Below are positions 24,829-33,688 of a stretch of DNA of 64,000 bases, piece by piece. The stretch spans positions 1,426,001-1,490,000 of the forward strand of contig OY969912.1 of assembly GCA_963704505.1 (NCBI GenBank). The letters are read 5' to 3'. The position numbers and the translations under genes were made by a program. Under the pieces are notes generated by a model. The model worked only from the letters and a program-made list of their open reading frames with translations, ran no database searches and was not told the DNA's origin. Source of the DNA: VRUE01 sp963704505 (lineage in GTDB: Bacteria > Actinomycetota > Thermoleophilia > Solirubrobacterales > 70-9). Position 1 is the stretch's first letter; each line of letters opens with the position of its first letter.

Positions 24829-26331
24829 GTGTCGTACTTCATCACCACCCCGATCTACTACGTCAACGCCGAGCCCCACCTGGGCCACGCGTATTCGACG
24901 TTGGCGGCCGATGTGCTCGCCCGCCACATGCGCCAGCGCGGCGAGGACGTCTTCTTCCTGACCGGCACCGACGAGCACGGCGAGCCGGTTGAGAACGCCG
25001 CCGAGAAGGAGGGGATCTCCCCGCAGGAGCTCGCCGACCGGAACGCCGAGAAGTTCCAGGCGCTGATGCCGATCATCGACGCGACCAACGACTTCTTCAT
25101 CCGCACCTCAGACCCGCGCCATGCCGAGCGCGTCGCCGAGGTCATGCAGCGCGTCTACGACAACGGCTGGGTGACCAAGGGGACCTATGAGGGCTGGTAT
25201 TGCCCGCGCTGCGCCGATTTCAAAAACGAGCGCGAGATCGGCCCCGGCCAGACCTGCCCGATCCACGAGATCGTGCTCGAGAAGGTCAAAGAGGAGAACT
25301 GGTTCTTCAAGCTCTCCGCCTTCCAGGAGCGGTTGGAAGCGCTCTACGAGAACCAGCCGGACTTCGTCGTCCCCGACTTCCGCCGCAACGAGGCGGTCGC
25401 CTTCGTCAAGCAGGGCCTCGAAGACGTGTCGCTCTCGCGGCCGACGCTGAAATGGGGAATGCCGCTTCCCTGGGATCCCGACCAGCGCATGTACGTCTGG
25501 TTCGACGCATTGCTCAACTACTACACGGCCCTCGGGTTCGCCCGCGAGGGGGAGGACCTGACCGAGCGCTTCTGGCCTCCCAGCCTGCACGTCATGGCCA
25601 AGGACATCCTCAAGTTCCACGCCGTGATCTGGCCCGGGCTCTTGATGGCCGCCGAGCTCGAGCTGCCGCGGCGGATGGTGATCCACGGCTTCCTGCTGAT
25701 GGGTGAGAAAAAGATGTCGAAGAGCCTCGGCAACGTCCTCGACCCCTTTGACGTGATCGAGCGCTTCGGCGCCGACGCCCTGCGCTTCTACCTCTTCCGC
25801 GAGGTCAGCTTCGGCCAGGACGGGGCGATCTCGACCGCCGGCTTCGAGTCCCGGTACGAGTCCGAGCTAGCCAATGACTACGGCAATCTCGCAAGTCGCG
25901 TGCTGGCCATGGTCGAGCGCTACCGCTCCGGCGTCGTCCCCGCCGAGGCCCAGGTCGACGCCGTCCTCGCCGAGGACTTCGAGGGGGCGCCAGACCGCTT
26001 CCGTGACCTGCTCGACCGCGCCGAGCTGACCCAGGCGCTCGAGGTTGCCTGGGCCCTGGTCCGGCGGCTCAACCGCTACGTCGAGGAGAACCGGCCCTGG
26101 GAGCTCGCCAAGGACGAGGCCGACCCGCAGCGGCTCGACGAGGTGCTCTACAACTTGATCGAGGGACTGCGGGTGACGACCCTGCTGCTCGTCCCCTACC
26201 TCCCGCGGGCGACCGCGACTCTGCTCGAGGCATTGGCCGAGGAGTCGCTCGAGCTCGCCGAGCTCGGCTCCCGCGGCGGCGGCCAGAAGGTCGAGCGGGT
26301 GCCCTCACTCTTCCCGAAGATCGAGGACTAG
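24829..26331 (+). CDS. metG: Methionine--tRNA ligase
   Basis: A 500-residue class I synthetase charging initiator and elongator tRNA-Met. The Rossmann fold carries HLGH (in EPHLGHAYSTL, residues 16-19), the zinc knuckle CPRC with a downstream CPIH, and the flexible KMSKS loop (GEKKMSKSLGN). The helical anticodon domain follows from about residue 350. The C-terminal EMAP/Trbp111-like domain of some bacterial enzymes is absent, as is usual for actinobacteria. GTG start, leaderless by the upstream TAGCCT. The 3' end overlaps the convergent oxidase gene by 4 bp. Confidence 0.97.
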   Translation: MSYFITTPIYYVNAEPHLGHAYSTLAADVLARHMRQRGEDVFFLTGTDEHGEPVENAAEKEGISPQELADRNAEKFQALMPIIDATNDFFIRTSDPRHAERVAEVMQRVYDNGWVTKGTYEGWYCPRCADFKNEREIGPGQTCPIHEIVLEKVKEENWFFKLSAFQERLEALYENQPDFVVPDFRRNEAVAFVKQGLEDVSLSRPTLKWGMPLPWDPDQRMYVWFDALLNYYTALGFAREGEDLTERFWPPSLHVMAKDILKFHAVIWPGLLMAAELELPRRMVIHGFLLMGEKKMSKSLGNVLDPFDVIERFGADALRFYLFREVSFGQDGAISTAGFESRYESELANDYGNLASRVLAMVERYRSGVVPAEAQVDAVLAEDFEGAPDRFRDLLDRAELTQALEVAWALVRRLNRYVEENRPWELAKDEADPQRLDEVLYNLIEGLRVTTLLLVPYLPRATATLLEALAEESLELAELGSRGGGQKVERVPSLFPKIED

Positions 26332-27491
26332 GGCTCGGCGAGAGCCGCGGGCCCGAGCTCCTCGGGGCGGGTGTAGCCGCAGAGCGCCATGGTCAGGTCG
26401 AAATCGGCCAGGAACATCTTCAGCACCGCTTCCACGCCTGCCTGTCCCTCCAGCGCCAGGCCCCAGATGTAGGGCCGGCCGACGCAGACCGCGTCGGCGC
26501 CGAGGGCGAGCGCCTTGATCATGTCCGAGCCGGTGCGGATGCCGCTGTCGAAGAGGATCGCCATGCCGGTGTCGCCGACCGCGGCGACGATCGGCTCGAG
26601 CGCGTCGGCGGACGCGATCGCGCCGTCGACCTGCCGGCCGCCGTGGTTGGAGACGATGATCCCGTCGATGCCGCGCGAAGCCGCCTCGCGGGCGTCGTCG
26701 GCGTGCTGGATCCCCTTGATCAGGATCGGCAGCCGGGTCATCGCGCGCAGGCGCCCGAGGTCGTCCCAGGTCAGCGCCGGATTGGCGAGCACGCCGATGT
26801 AGTGGCCGGTCGCCGCGCCGGGATCCTCCTCCGGCGGCTTCTCGAGGGCGGCGCGGAAGACGGGGTCCTGGAAGTAGTTGGCGTTGCCGACCCCCTGCAG
26901 GAACGGGAGCCAGGCCTGCTGAAGGTCGCGCGGCTTCCAGCCCGGGATGAAGGTGTCGACGGTGAGCACGATCGCCCCGTAGCCGGCCGCCTCGGCGCGG
27001 CCGACGAAGCTCTCCAGCAGCTCCGGGTCGTTGGGCCAGTAGAGCTGGAACCAGCGCGGAGCCTCGCCGCTCGCCTCGGCGATCTCCTCCATGGTGAAGG
27101 CGGAGGCGGTGCTGGCGATCATCGGCACGCCGAGCGCCGCGGCGGCGCGGGCGGTGGCGAGCTCGCCGTGCTCGTGGACGATCTTCTGCACGCCGATCGG
27201 GGCGAGCAGGAGCGGCGCCGGCATCGAGGTGCCGAGCACCGTCGTCGCCAGCTCCCGCTCGGCGACGTCGCGCAGCATCCGCGGCACCAGCCGATGGCGG
27301 CGAAGCCCGGCGAGGTTGGCCTCCATCGTTCCCTCGCTGCCGGCCCCGGCGAACACGTAGCCGGCGGCCTGCTCGTCCATCGTCTCGGCCGCGAGCCGTT
27401 CGAGGGCGTCGCTGGGCACGGGCACCGAAGGCGTCTCCCCGGCAAGCCCCCGCAGGTAGATCTCGGCGACGTAGTCAGCCGGGTTCGGCAT
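26328..27491 (-). CDS. FMN-dependent alpha-hydroxy-acid oxidizing protein (lactate 2-monooxygenase-like)
   Basis: A 387-residue TIM-barrel flavoenzyme that oxidises 2-hydroxy acids to 2-oxo acids. Family markers: PLLLAPIGVQKIVH (FMN phosphate side), STASAFTMEEIAEA, WFQLYWPND, LTVDTFIPGWKPRDL, ILIKGIQHADDA with the FMN-binding lysine, SNHGGRQVDGA with the catalytic histidine, and DSGIRTGSDMIKALALGADA. Similarity to the lactate 2-monooxygenase branch suggests lactate as substrate, but oxidase versus monooxygenase cannot be settled here. It is inserted antisense between metG and tatD. Confidence 0.92.
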   Translation of the reverse strand: MPNPADYVAEIYLRGLAGETPSVPVPSDALERLAAETMDEQAAGYVFAGAGSEGTMEANLAGLRRHRLVPRMLRDVAERELATTVLGTSMPAPLLLAPIGVQKIVHEHGELATARAAAALGVPMIASTASAFTMEEIAEASGEAPRWFQLYWPNDPELLESFVGRAEAAGYGAIVLTVDTFIPGWKPRDLQQAWLPFLQGVGNANYFQDPVFRAALEKPPEEDPGAATGHYIGVLANPALTWDDLGRLRAMTRLPILIKGIQHADDAREAASRGIDGIIVSNHGGRQVDGAIASADALEPIVAAVGDTGMAILFDSGIRTGSDMIKALALGADAVCVGRPYIWGLALEGQAGVEAVLKMFLADFDLTMALCGYTRPEELGPAALAEP

Positions 27492-27497
27492 GGGTCA

Positions 27498-27517
27498 AGG
27501 CTAGTCGAGCCTAGACT
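27498..27517. promoter_or_regulatory. Divergent leaderless -10 boxes, oxidase and tatD
   Basis: Minus strand TAGCCT (27503-27498) is 6 nt from ATG 27491; plus strand TAGACT (27512-27517) is 7 nt from ATG 27525. Only 33 bp separate the two start codons, so both mRNAs must be essentially leaderless. Confidence 0.55.
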
Positions 27518-27524
27518 CCAGCGG

Positions 27525-28292
27525 ATGATCGATTCCCACACACACCTCTTCCTCTGCGAGCCGCCCGAGGACGAACTGGTCGGCGCGGCCGGCGAGGCCG
27601 GCGTGGTGCGGATGCTGAATGTCGGTCTCGGCCGCGACACGAACGAGGTGGCGATCGCCGCCGCCGGACGCCACGAGGAGGTCTACGCGAGCGTCGGCTG
27701 CCACCCGACCTCGGCCGGCGAGTTCGACGACGAGCTCGAGGCCGAAATCGAGCGCCTCGCCGCCCACGAGAAGGTGCGGGCGATCGGCGAGAGCGGGATC
27801 GACTACTACCGCGACTCGGCGACGCCGGGGGAGCAGCGGCGGGCCTTCGAGTCCCAGATTGCCATCGCCCGGCGCCATGAGCTGCCGATCATCATCCACG
27901 CCCGCGACCCCGAGGGAGAGACGACGGCGACCGACGACGTCTTCGAGATCCTCGACGCCGAGGGCGACGGCGTGCAGGTGATCCTCCACTGCTTCGTCGC
28001 CCCGTGGCGCCTCGACGACGCGATCGAGCGCGGCTGGTACTGCTCCTTCTCCGGGATCGTCACCTTCCCGGCCTCCGAGGACCTGCGCGACGCCGCCGCG
28101 AAGCTCCCCGACGAGCTGCTCCTGGTCGAGACCGACGCTCCCTACCTGGCGCCGCAGCCGGTCCGCGGCAAGCCGAACGAGCCCGCTCACGTGGCGGCGA
28201 CGGCGAAAGCCGTGGCCGAAGCGCGCGGCGAGAGCTACGAGGCACTGGAGGGCATCGTCGAGGCGAACGCGCAGGCTCTCTTCGGCTGGTAG
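27525..28292 (+). CDS. tatD: TatD family metal-dependent hydrolase / DNase
   Basis: A 255-residue TIM-barrel metallohydrolase. Metal ligands appear in DSHTHLF (residues 3-9), AIGESGIDYYRD, IIIHARD, LHCF and VETDAPYLAP. TatD-family enzymes act as 3'-5' DNases, and the metG-tatD-rsmA order is widely conserved. ATG 27525 follows TAGACT by 7 nt. The frame is open long before it, but that part is antisense to the oxidase. Confidence 0.94.
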   Translation: MIDSHTHLFLCEPPEDELVGAAGEAGVVRMLNVGLGRDTNEVAIAAAGRHEEVYASVGCHPTSAGEFDDELEAEIERLAAHEKVRAIGESGIDYYRDSATPGEQRRAFESQIAIARRHELPIIIHARDPEGETTATDDVFEILDAEGDGVQVILHCFVAPWRLDDAIERGWYCSFSGIVTFPASEDLRDAAAKLPDELLLVETDAPYLAPQPVRGKPNEPAHVAATAKAVAEARGESYEALEGIVEANAQALFGW

Positions 28293-28297
28293 CGGCG

Positions 28298-29062
28298 ATG
28301 GCCAGGCTGGGGCAGAACTTCCTCGCCGACCCGAACCTGCTCGAGGCGATAGTCCGCGACGCCGAGGTCGGCCCCGAGGACGTCGTGCTCGAGGTCGGGG
28401 CGGGGGAGGGCGTGCTCACCCGAAGGCTTGCCGCCCGGGCCGCCCACGTCCACGCGATCGAGATCGATCGCCGGCTCGCCGGCCCCCTGGCCGAGGTGGA
28501 GGAGCTGCCGGGCGTCGAGCTGCATTGGGGCGACGCGATGGGCTTCGACTTCGGCGACCTCGAGCCGTCGCCGGACGCGATGGTCGCCAACCTCCCCTAC
28601 TCGGTCGCCACCCCGGTGCTGCTGCGCACGATCGAGGAGCTCCCATCCCTGCGGCGCTGGACGGTGATGGTCCAGCGTGAGATCGCCGACCGCCTGCGAG
28701 CCGCCCCGGGCAGCAGGACCTACGGCTCACCGAGTGTGATCGCCCAGCTCGCCTGCGAGGTCCGCCTGGTGCGCAAGGTCGACCCGGCCGTCTTCCGGCC
28801 CCGGCCACGGGTCGATTCGGCGATTCTCTCCCTGCGGCGCACCGGCGAGGGGGCCGACGCCGCGACGCACGCCCTGGTCAGGGCGGCATTCGCCCACCGG
28901 CGCAAGTCGTTGGCCCGCTCGCTCGAGCATTCCCGCCCTGGCTCCCTGGTTCCGGCCCGTGCGGCCCTCGCCGAGCTCGGGCTGGCCGAGGACGCACGGG
29001 CCGAGGCGCTCTCGCCGACCGAGTTCGCCGCGCTTTCGGCGAAGCTAGGCGCCCGCACCTGA
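28298..29062 (+). CDS. rsmA: 16S rRNA (adenine(1518)/(1519)-N6)-dimethyltransferase
   Basis: A 254-residue SAM-dependent enzyme that dimethylates two adenines near the 3' end of 16S rRNA during small-subunit assembly. It shows GQNFLADPNLL, the SAM loop VLEVGAGEGVLTRRLA, motif IV VANLPYSVATPV and FRPRPRVDSAIL. It starts 5 bp after tatD. Slightly short at the C-terminus compared with E. coli KsgA but complete in its core. Confidence 0.96.
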   Translation: MARLGQNFLADPNLLEAIVRDAEVGPEDVVLEVGAGEGVLTRRLAARAAHVHAIEIDRRLAGPLAEVEELPGVELHWGDAMGFDFGDLEPSPDAMVANLPYSVATPVLLRTIEELPSLRRWTVMVQREIADRLRAAPGSRTYGSPSVIAQLACEVRLVRKVDPAVFRPRPRVDSAILSLRRTGEGADAATHALVRAAFAHRRKSLARSLEHSRPGSLVPARAALAELGLAEDARAEALSPTEFAALSAKLGART

Positions 29063-29064
29063 CC

Positions 29065-29898
29065 ATGCTCGCCCCAGCCAAGCTCAACCTCTGCCTCTTT
29101 CTCGGCCCCCGGAACGCCGACGGCCTGCACGAGCTCTGCTCGCTCTTCGAGCCGCTGGCGCTCGCCGACCTGATCGAGGTCGGCGAGGCGGCCGCCGACG
29201 AGGTCCTCTGCCCGGGCGTCGAGGGCGAGAACCTGGCGACCCGCGCGCTCGAGGAGCTGCGCCGCGCGGGCTGGGGGAGCCCGCCGCTGCGGATCGAGAT
29301 CGAGAAGCGGGTGCCGGTCGCCGCCGGCCTCGGCGGCGGCTCGGCGGACGCCGCCGCGGTGCTGCGCCTCGCCCGCGGCGAGGTCGCCGGGCTGGAGGGG
29401 ATCGCCCTGAACATCGGCGCCGATGTCCCCTCGCAGTTGGTCCCCGCGCTCTCGCTGGTCCGCGGGGTGGGGGAGCGCGTCTCGCGCCTGCCCGACCCGG
29501 CTCCGCACGCGGTCGTCCTCCTGCCCGGCGGCGGTGGCCTGGCGACCGCCGACGTGTTCGCCGAGGCCGATCGCCAGGGGCTCGGCCGTCCCGCCGCGGA
29601 GCTCGACGACATCGCCACGCGCCTGCTCGCCGTCGCCGGCTCGGGCGCCTCGCCGCTCGCCTACGCCGAGCTGTTCGCCAACGACCTCGAGCCGGCGGCA
29701 CGGGCGCTGCGGCCCGACATCGGGGCGGCGCTCGACGACCTGCGCGCCGCCGGCGCCCCGGCGGCCCTGATGAGTGGCTCGGGCCCGACCGCGCTCGCCC
29801 TCTTCGAAGATCTCTCCGCCGCGCAGGCGGCGGCGGCGCGGATCGACCGCGACGACACGATCGTCTGCACCGCGGGGGCCCCGGAGGTGACGCCATGA
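29065..29898 (+). CDS. ispE: 4-diphosphocytidyl-2-C-methyl-D-erythritol kinase
   Basis: A 277-residue GHMP kinase of the MEP pathway, phosphorylating CDP-ME at the 2-hydroxyl on the way to isopentenyl diphosphate. Markers: LAPAKLNLCLFLG at the N-terminus, the ATP loop PVAAGLGGGSADAAAVLRL, and MSGSGPTALALF near the C-terminus. It follows rsmA by 2 bp and overlaps the next gene by 4 bp (ATGA), so the tatD-rsmA-ispE set is one operon. Confidence 0.95.
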   Translation: MLAPAKLNLCLFLGPRNADGLHELCSLFEPLALADLIEVGEAAADEVLCPGVEGENLATRALEELRRAGWGSPPLRIEIEKRVPVAAGLGGGSADAAAVLRLARGEVAGLEGIALNIGADVPSQLVPALSLVRGVGERVSRLPDPAPHAVVLLPGGGGLATADVFAEADRQGLGRPAAELDDIATRLLAVAGSGASPLAYAELFANDLEPAARALRPDIGAALDDLRAAGAPAALMSGSGPTALALFEDLSAAQAAAARIDRDDTIVCTAGAPEVTP

Positions 29899-31418
29899 GG
29901 ATGGCCGGGGAGGAGAGCAGCAACCGCAAACTCGCATTCGTCGCGATCGGCGTCGCCGTGGTCGCCGCCGCGTATTACTTCATCAGCCGCGAGCTGGGCA
30001 GCGTCGATCTGCAGGGATTGCTGGAAGACCTCTCCAACACGCTCGGCGCCTGGACCTACCTGATCGTCGGTGTCTTCGCCTTCGCCGAGACCGGCGCCTT
30101 CGTCGGTCTCGTCGTCCCCGGCGAGACGGTGATGCTGCTCGGCGGCGCCGTCGCCGGCCAGGGCGCGATCGACATCTACGTCCTGATCGGCATCGCCTGG
30201 TTCTCGGCCTGGCTCGGAGACACGACCAGCTTCTTCATCGGTCGCAGGCTGGGGCGCGACTTCGTGCTCAAAAACGGCCCCCGGGTGGGGATCAGCCACG
30301 AGCGCTTCGAACGGGTCGAGGACTACTTCGACCGCCATGGCGGCAAGACGATCTTCATCGGGCGCTTCATCAGCCTGGTGCGCGCCTTCGCGCCGTTCAT
30401 CGCCGGCAGCTCGGGGATGCGCTACCGGGCCTTCGTCCCGTACAGCATCCTCGGCACCGGTCTCTGGGCGACCGCCCACATCCTCGTCGGCTACTTCTTC
30501 TCGCGCAGCATCGAGACCGCCGCCAAGTACGCGGGCAAAGGCGCCTTCCTGCTGGCGACGGGGATCGTCGTCATCGTCGGGATCGTCGTCTCGGTGCGTT
30601 TTCTCCGGGTCGAGGAGAACCGGCGGGAGGTGGGGCGCTGGATGGAGGCGCACCTGGCGACCCGCTGGATGGTGCGGCTGACTCGGCGCTTCCGCCCGCA
30701 GCTCCAGTTCCTCTGGGCCCGGGTCACGCCGGGCGGGACCTTCGGCCTCGAGTTCACCTCATTGATGGCGGCGCTCGCGGTTTCGCTCTTCGTCCTGATC
30801 GCCTACACGGTGATCGTCAGCGGCGACTTCGGGCCGACGCCGGGCGACGAAGTCGCCGCCGAAGTCGTCGAACACCTGCAGGCGGGCTGGCTCGAACACC
30901 TTGCCAAGGCGGTATCGATCCTCGGCTCGGCCTTCGTTGTCCTGCCACTGGCGCTGATCAGCGCCCTGCTGCTCGGCGCCCGGGGGCGTTGGGCCGAGGT
31001 CGGCGTCCTCGTGATCGGCATGGCGATCGTGATCGTCGGCGCCCACGAGCTCAAGGCCGGGGTCGACAGGCCACGGCCTCCCGGTGGCGGCCTCGTCGAC
31101 GTCTCGGGGTCCTCGTTCCCGAGCATCCATGCCGCCTACTCGACCTTCTACGTGTGGGGCGCGGTGACGATCGTCGCCCGCTTGCGGGTGGGGATGGCGC
31201 GCGGCGCCCTCCTCGTGTTCGGCGGCGTGTTGCTCGCCGCGCTGATCGGGCTATCGCGGGTCTACCTCGAAGTTCATTTCCTCAGCGATGTCAACGCGGG
31301 CTGGGCGCTGGGCGCCGCCAGCTTCTCGCTCTGCGCGGCGGTGGCGCTGGTCATCGTCACCGTGCGGCACAATGGCCCGCAGATTGCTGCCGCTCGCACT
31401 CCAGAAGATCGAACATGA
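29895..31418 (+). CDS. DedA-family / PAP2 phosphatase fusion membrane protein
   Basis: A 507-residue membrane protein of two domains. Residues about 40-225 are DedA (SNARE-associated): AFAETGAFVGLVVPGETVML, GDTTSFFIGRRLG, and FIGRFISLVRAFAPFIAGSS. Residues about 290-490 are a PAP2 phosphatase with the three motifs K387-x-R392 (KAGVDRPRP), a PSIH version of PSGH (H412) and S454-R455/H461/D465 (SRVYLEVHFLSD). Such proteins are thought to move and dephosphorylate lipid phosphates such as undecaprenyl pyrophosphate or phosphatidic acid. Isoleucine in place of glycine in PSGH is the only deviation. Operon neighbour ispE makes a polyprenyl link attractive. Confidence 0.9.
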   Translation: MRMAGEESSNRKLAFVAIGVAVVAAAYYFISRELGSVDLQGLLEDLSNTLGAWTYLIVGVFAFAETGAFVGLVVPGETVMLLGGAVAGQGAIDIYVLIGIAWFSAWLGDTTSFFIGRRLGRDFVLKNGPRVGISHERFERVEDYFDRHGGKTIFIGRFISLVRAFAPFIAGSSGMRYRAFVPYSILGTGLWATAHILVGYFFSRSIETAAKYAGKGAFLLATGIVVIVGIVVSVRFLRVEENRREVGRWMEAHLATRWMVRLTRRFRPQLQFLWARVTPGGTFGLEFTSLMAALAVSLFVLIAYTVIVSGDFGPTPGDEVAAEVVEHLQAGWLEHLAKAVSILGSAFVVLPLALISALLLGARGRWAEVGVLVIGMAIVIVGAHELKAGVDRPRPPGGGLVDVSGSSFPSIHAAYSTFYVWGAVTIVARLRVGMARGALLVFGGVLLAALIGLSRVYLEVHFLSDVNAGWALGAASFSLCAAVALVIVTVRHNGPQIAAARTPEDRT

Positions 31419-31635
31419 GTACCTCCTCTTCGGCGCCGCCGGGCTGCTCGCGCTGGTCGCGTTCGTCGGCCTGATCCTGGTGCCGGCGCTCGGCGCCTAC
31501 GGCCGGATCTGGGAGAAGGCGGCGGCCGGAGTGCTCTCCGTGTTCGTCCTCGCGGCTCTCGTCCTGGTCGGCGTCGTGATCGGCCTGTTGATCGTCTACT
31601 ACTACAACGACATCACCAGGGTCCTGAACCTCTGA
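31372..31635 (+). CDS. Small two-helix membrane protein
   Basis: An 87-residue protein starting inside the end of the DedA-PAP2 gene (47 bp overlap). Two hydrophobic segments, LFGAAGLLALVAFVGLILVP and GVLSVFVLAALVLVGVVIGL, are separated by GAYGRIWEK. It ends YYYNDITRVLNL. The overlap suggests coupled expression and perhaps a partner role for the DedA-PAP2 protein. Family not recognised; the start could also be slightly downstream. Confidence 0.6.
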   Translation: MARRLLPLALQKIEHEYLLFGAAGLLALVAFVGLILVPALGAYGRIWEKAAAGVLSVFVLAALVLVGVVIGLLIVYYYNDITRVLNL

Positions 31636-31655
31636 GCGCGCGGCGCGCCGGTCTG

Positions 31656-31661
31656 GATAAT
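31656..31661 (+). promoter_or_regulatory. -10 box of leaderless PucR-type gene
   Basis: GATAAT ends 6 nt before ATG 31668; no ribosome site is present. Confidence 0.5.
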
Positions 31662-31667
31662 GGGCGC

Positions 31668-32903
31668 ATGTCCGCTGCGCCGAAAAGCGAGAAACCCGCG
31701 CCCCAGGCGGAGCCCGGCAGCCTCGACGCGCTTGCCGAGGCGGTCGAGTCCGGCGCCGGCCTGCCGGCGATCTCGCGGGCCGCGGCCAAGGTGCTCGACG
31801 CCAGCGTCGCCCTGATCGACCGCTCGAGCGCGGTGCTCGCGGTCGCCGGCGCCTCGGCCGACCAAGAGAAGAAGCTGATCGCCGGCGGCGACGACGTCAC
31901 CGGAATCGAGCTGCGCGTCGCCGACTCCGTGGTCGGAGAGCTCCGCTATCGCAGCCGCAAGAGCCCCGACCCGGCGATCGCGCGGATGGTGACGACGTTG
32001 ATCGCCCTCGAGCTCGAGCGGGCGCGCTCGCCCGAGTGGGAGAGCGAGGAGGTGGCCGGTGCCTTCGTCAGCGCCGTTCTCAACCGCAAGGTCACCGACC
32101 GCGGCGACATCGTCGCCCGCGCCTCTGAGGTCGGCGCGGACCTCGAGCGGGGCGCCGGGGTCCTGATCGTCCGCGCCGCGCCGCGCGCCGCGCAGAGCGG
32201 GGAGTGGCGGGCGCGGGTGATGACGCTTTCGCTGCGGGCGCTGCGCTCGCTCGCCGCCGGCGCCCTTGCCTCCAGCGAGGAGAGCGAGCTCCATGCGCAG
32301 CTCGCGGTGATCGTCCCCGCCGAGGACGACGACCGCGTCGCCCGTGCCGCGGCGGGCCTCTCGCGGGAGCTCGAGGACGGACTTCCCGGCTTTCATCTCA
32401 CGATCGGCCAGAGCCGTCGGGCGGCCGACCCCGTCGACCTCTACCGCGCCGGCAACGAGGCCCGGCTCGCCGTCAACGTCGGCGAAGCCGAGGGCCGCCC
32501 TCTGCTCGCCTTCGAGGACACCGGCGCCTACCGCCTGCTGCTGCCGGCGATCAGCGAGGACCCGCGTGAGCTGGAGCGCTTCTACGCCGAGACGGTGTCG
32601 CCGCTGGCCGACTACGACGAGCAGTACGAGACCGAGCTCGTCGCCACGGTCGAGGCCTACCTGGAGAACGACGGCAACGTCGCCGCGACCGCCAAACAGG
32701 TCTTCACCCACCGGCACACGATCCGCTACCGCCTCGAGCGCGTCCGCGAGCTCTGCGGCCACGACGTCTCCGCGACCGAGGGCCGCGAGAAGCTCGGCCT
32801 CGGGCTGAAGGCGATGCGTGTCCTCGGCATCGCCTCGCCGCGCGGCCCGGCGCTCGAGCCGGGAGCCGAAGCCGGCAAGGTTCCGCGCTCTTCCGAGGAG
32901 TAG
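31668..32903 (+). CDS. PucR-type helix-turn-helix transcriptional regulator
   Basis: A 411-residue regulator. The N-terminal part (about 20-110) looks like a sensory GAF-like domain (AAAKVLDASVALIDRSSAVL). The middle is the GGDEF-like region of CdaR/PucR proteins. The C-terminal HTH_30 domain reads YLENDGNVAATAKQVFTHRH followed by TIRYRLERVREL. Relatives control purine catabolism, sugar diacid use and other pathways, often as activators; no obvious target sits next to it. Leaderless by the GATAAT box. Confidence 0.85.
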   Translation: MSAAPKSEKPAPQAEPGSLDALAEAVESGAGLPAISRAAAKVLDASVALIDRSSAVLAVAGASADQEKKLIAGGDDVTGIELRVADSVVGELRYRSRKSPDPAIARMVTTLIALELERARSPEWESEEVAGAFVSAVLNRKVTDRGDIVARASEVGADLERGAGVLIVRAAPRAAQSGEWRARVMTLSLRALRSLAAGALASSEESELHAQLAVIVPAEDDDRVARAAAGLSRELEDGLPGFHLTIGQSRRAADPVDLYRAGNEARLAVNVGEAEGRPLLAFEDTGAYRLLLPAISEDPRELERFYAETVSPLADYDEQYETELVATVEAYLENDGNVAATAKQVFTHRHTIRYRLERVRELCGHDVSATEGREKLGLGLKAMRVLGIASPRGPALEPGAEAGKVPRSSEE

Positions 32904-32925
32904 CCGGGTTACGCTACGCCGGCGC

Positions 32926-32996
32926 TGGGGAGTCGGCTAATGGCAAGCCCCTGGCCTTTGGAGCCAGTTATCCCGGTTCGAGTCCGGGCTCCCCAG
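32926..32996 (+). tRNA. tRNA-Gln (anticodon TTG)
   Basis: A complete 71-nt cloverleaf. The acceptor stem is TGGGGAG/CTCCCCA with discriminator G (32996); D arm GGC...GCC; anticodon stem CTGGC/GCCAG around the loop CTTTGGA (anticodon TTG, reading CAA/CAG); T arm CCCGG-TTCGAGT-CCGGG. CCA is not encoded (the genome continues CTGA). A tRNA-Gln just ahead of glmU is a familiar actinobacterial arrangement. Confidence 0.95.
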
Positions 32997-33035
32997 CTGA
33001 CATCCGCTCCGATTGACCGCGTCCGGCGAGCGACT

Positions 33036-33041
33036 TAGGGT
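33036..33041 (+). promoter_or_regulatory. -10 box of leaderless HdeD-like gene
   Basis: TAGGGT ends 7 nt before ATG 33049. Confidence 0.45.
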
Positions 33042-33048
33042 TCGTCGC

Positions 33049-33618
33049 ATGGAGATGGGTGGAGCATCGATGGACCCGGCCGTCCGGGAAGGGCTGGCCC
33101 GCTCGTGGAAGGCGTTGATGGGCGTCGGCATCGTCGCCATCGCGATCGGCTGCTTCGCGATCCTGGTCCCCGCGGTCGCCTCGGTCGGCACCGCGATCTT
33201 CATCGGCTGGGTGCTGCTGGTCTTCGGCGCCTTCCTCGTCGCCGGCGCCTTCATGGCCCACTCGATCGGCAGCGTCATCCTGCGCCTGCTCTGGGCCGCC
33301 CTGACCGTCTTCGTCGGCGTCTGGCTGATCGTCGAACCCCACAGCGGCACTCTCACACTGACCCTCGTGCTCGGCATCTACTTCCTCTTCATGGGCCTCA
33401 CCCGGCTCGCCGCCGCCTTCGTCGCCCGCGGCCGGGAAGGTGCGGGCCTGCTCGGCCTCAGCGGCTTCTGCGGCCTGCTGATCGGCATCCTCGTGCTCGC
33501 CAAGTTCCCCAGCTCCGCCGACTGGGCGATCGGCCTCCTGGTCGGCATCGACCTGATCTTCGCCGGCTGGACCCTCGTCTCTGCGGCACTGGTCGGCAAA
33601 GACCTCTCCCGCGCCTGA
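33049..33618 (+). CDS. HdeD/DUF308 family membrane protein
   Basis: A 189-residue membrane protein with six short hydrophobic helices in three pairs (about 24-40, 45-66, 75-90, 99-118, 128-145, 153-178), the three-repeat layout of DUF308/HdeD. The family is linked to acid and stress tolerance in E. coli but lacks a known biochemical activity. ATG 33049 sits 7 nt after TAGGGT. Its stop codon lies inside the left arm of a 12-bp inverted repeat. Confidence 0.82.
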   Translation: MEMGGASMDPAVREGLARSWKALMGVGIVAIAIGCFAILVPAVASVGTAIFIGWVLLVFGAFLVAGAFMAHSIGSVILRLLWAALTVFVGVWLIVEPHSGTLTLTLVLGIYFLFMGLTRLAAAFVARGREGAGLLGLSGFCGLLIGILVLAKFPSSADWAIGLLVGIDLIFAGWTLVSAALVGKDLSRA

Positions 33619-33677
33619 GGCTGCGCGGGTCTGCGGCTTCGCTCGCTGCAGCCTTGACCAGCATCGCCTCAGGCGCG
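33610..33677 (+). terminator. 12-bp stem-loop at the end of the HdeD-like gene
   Basis: Arms CGCGCCTGAGGC (33610-33621) and GCCTCAGGCGCG (33666-33677) are perfectly complementary and include the stop codon. The 44-nt loop holds a further CTGC/GCAG pairing. No U-tract follows. It may act as a terminator or stabilise the 3' end. Confidence 0.4.
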
Positions 33678-33688
33678 CGACCTCGAGC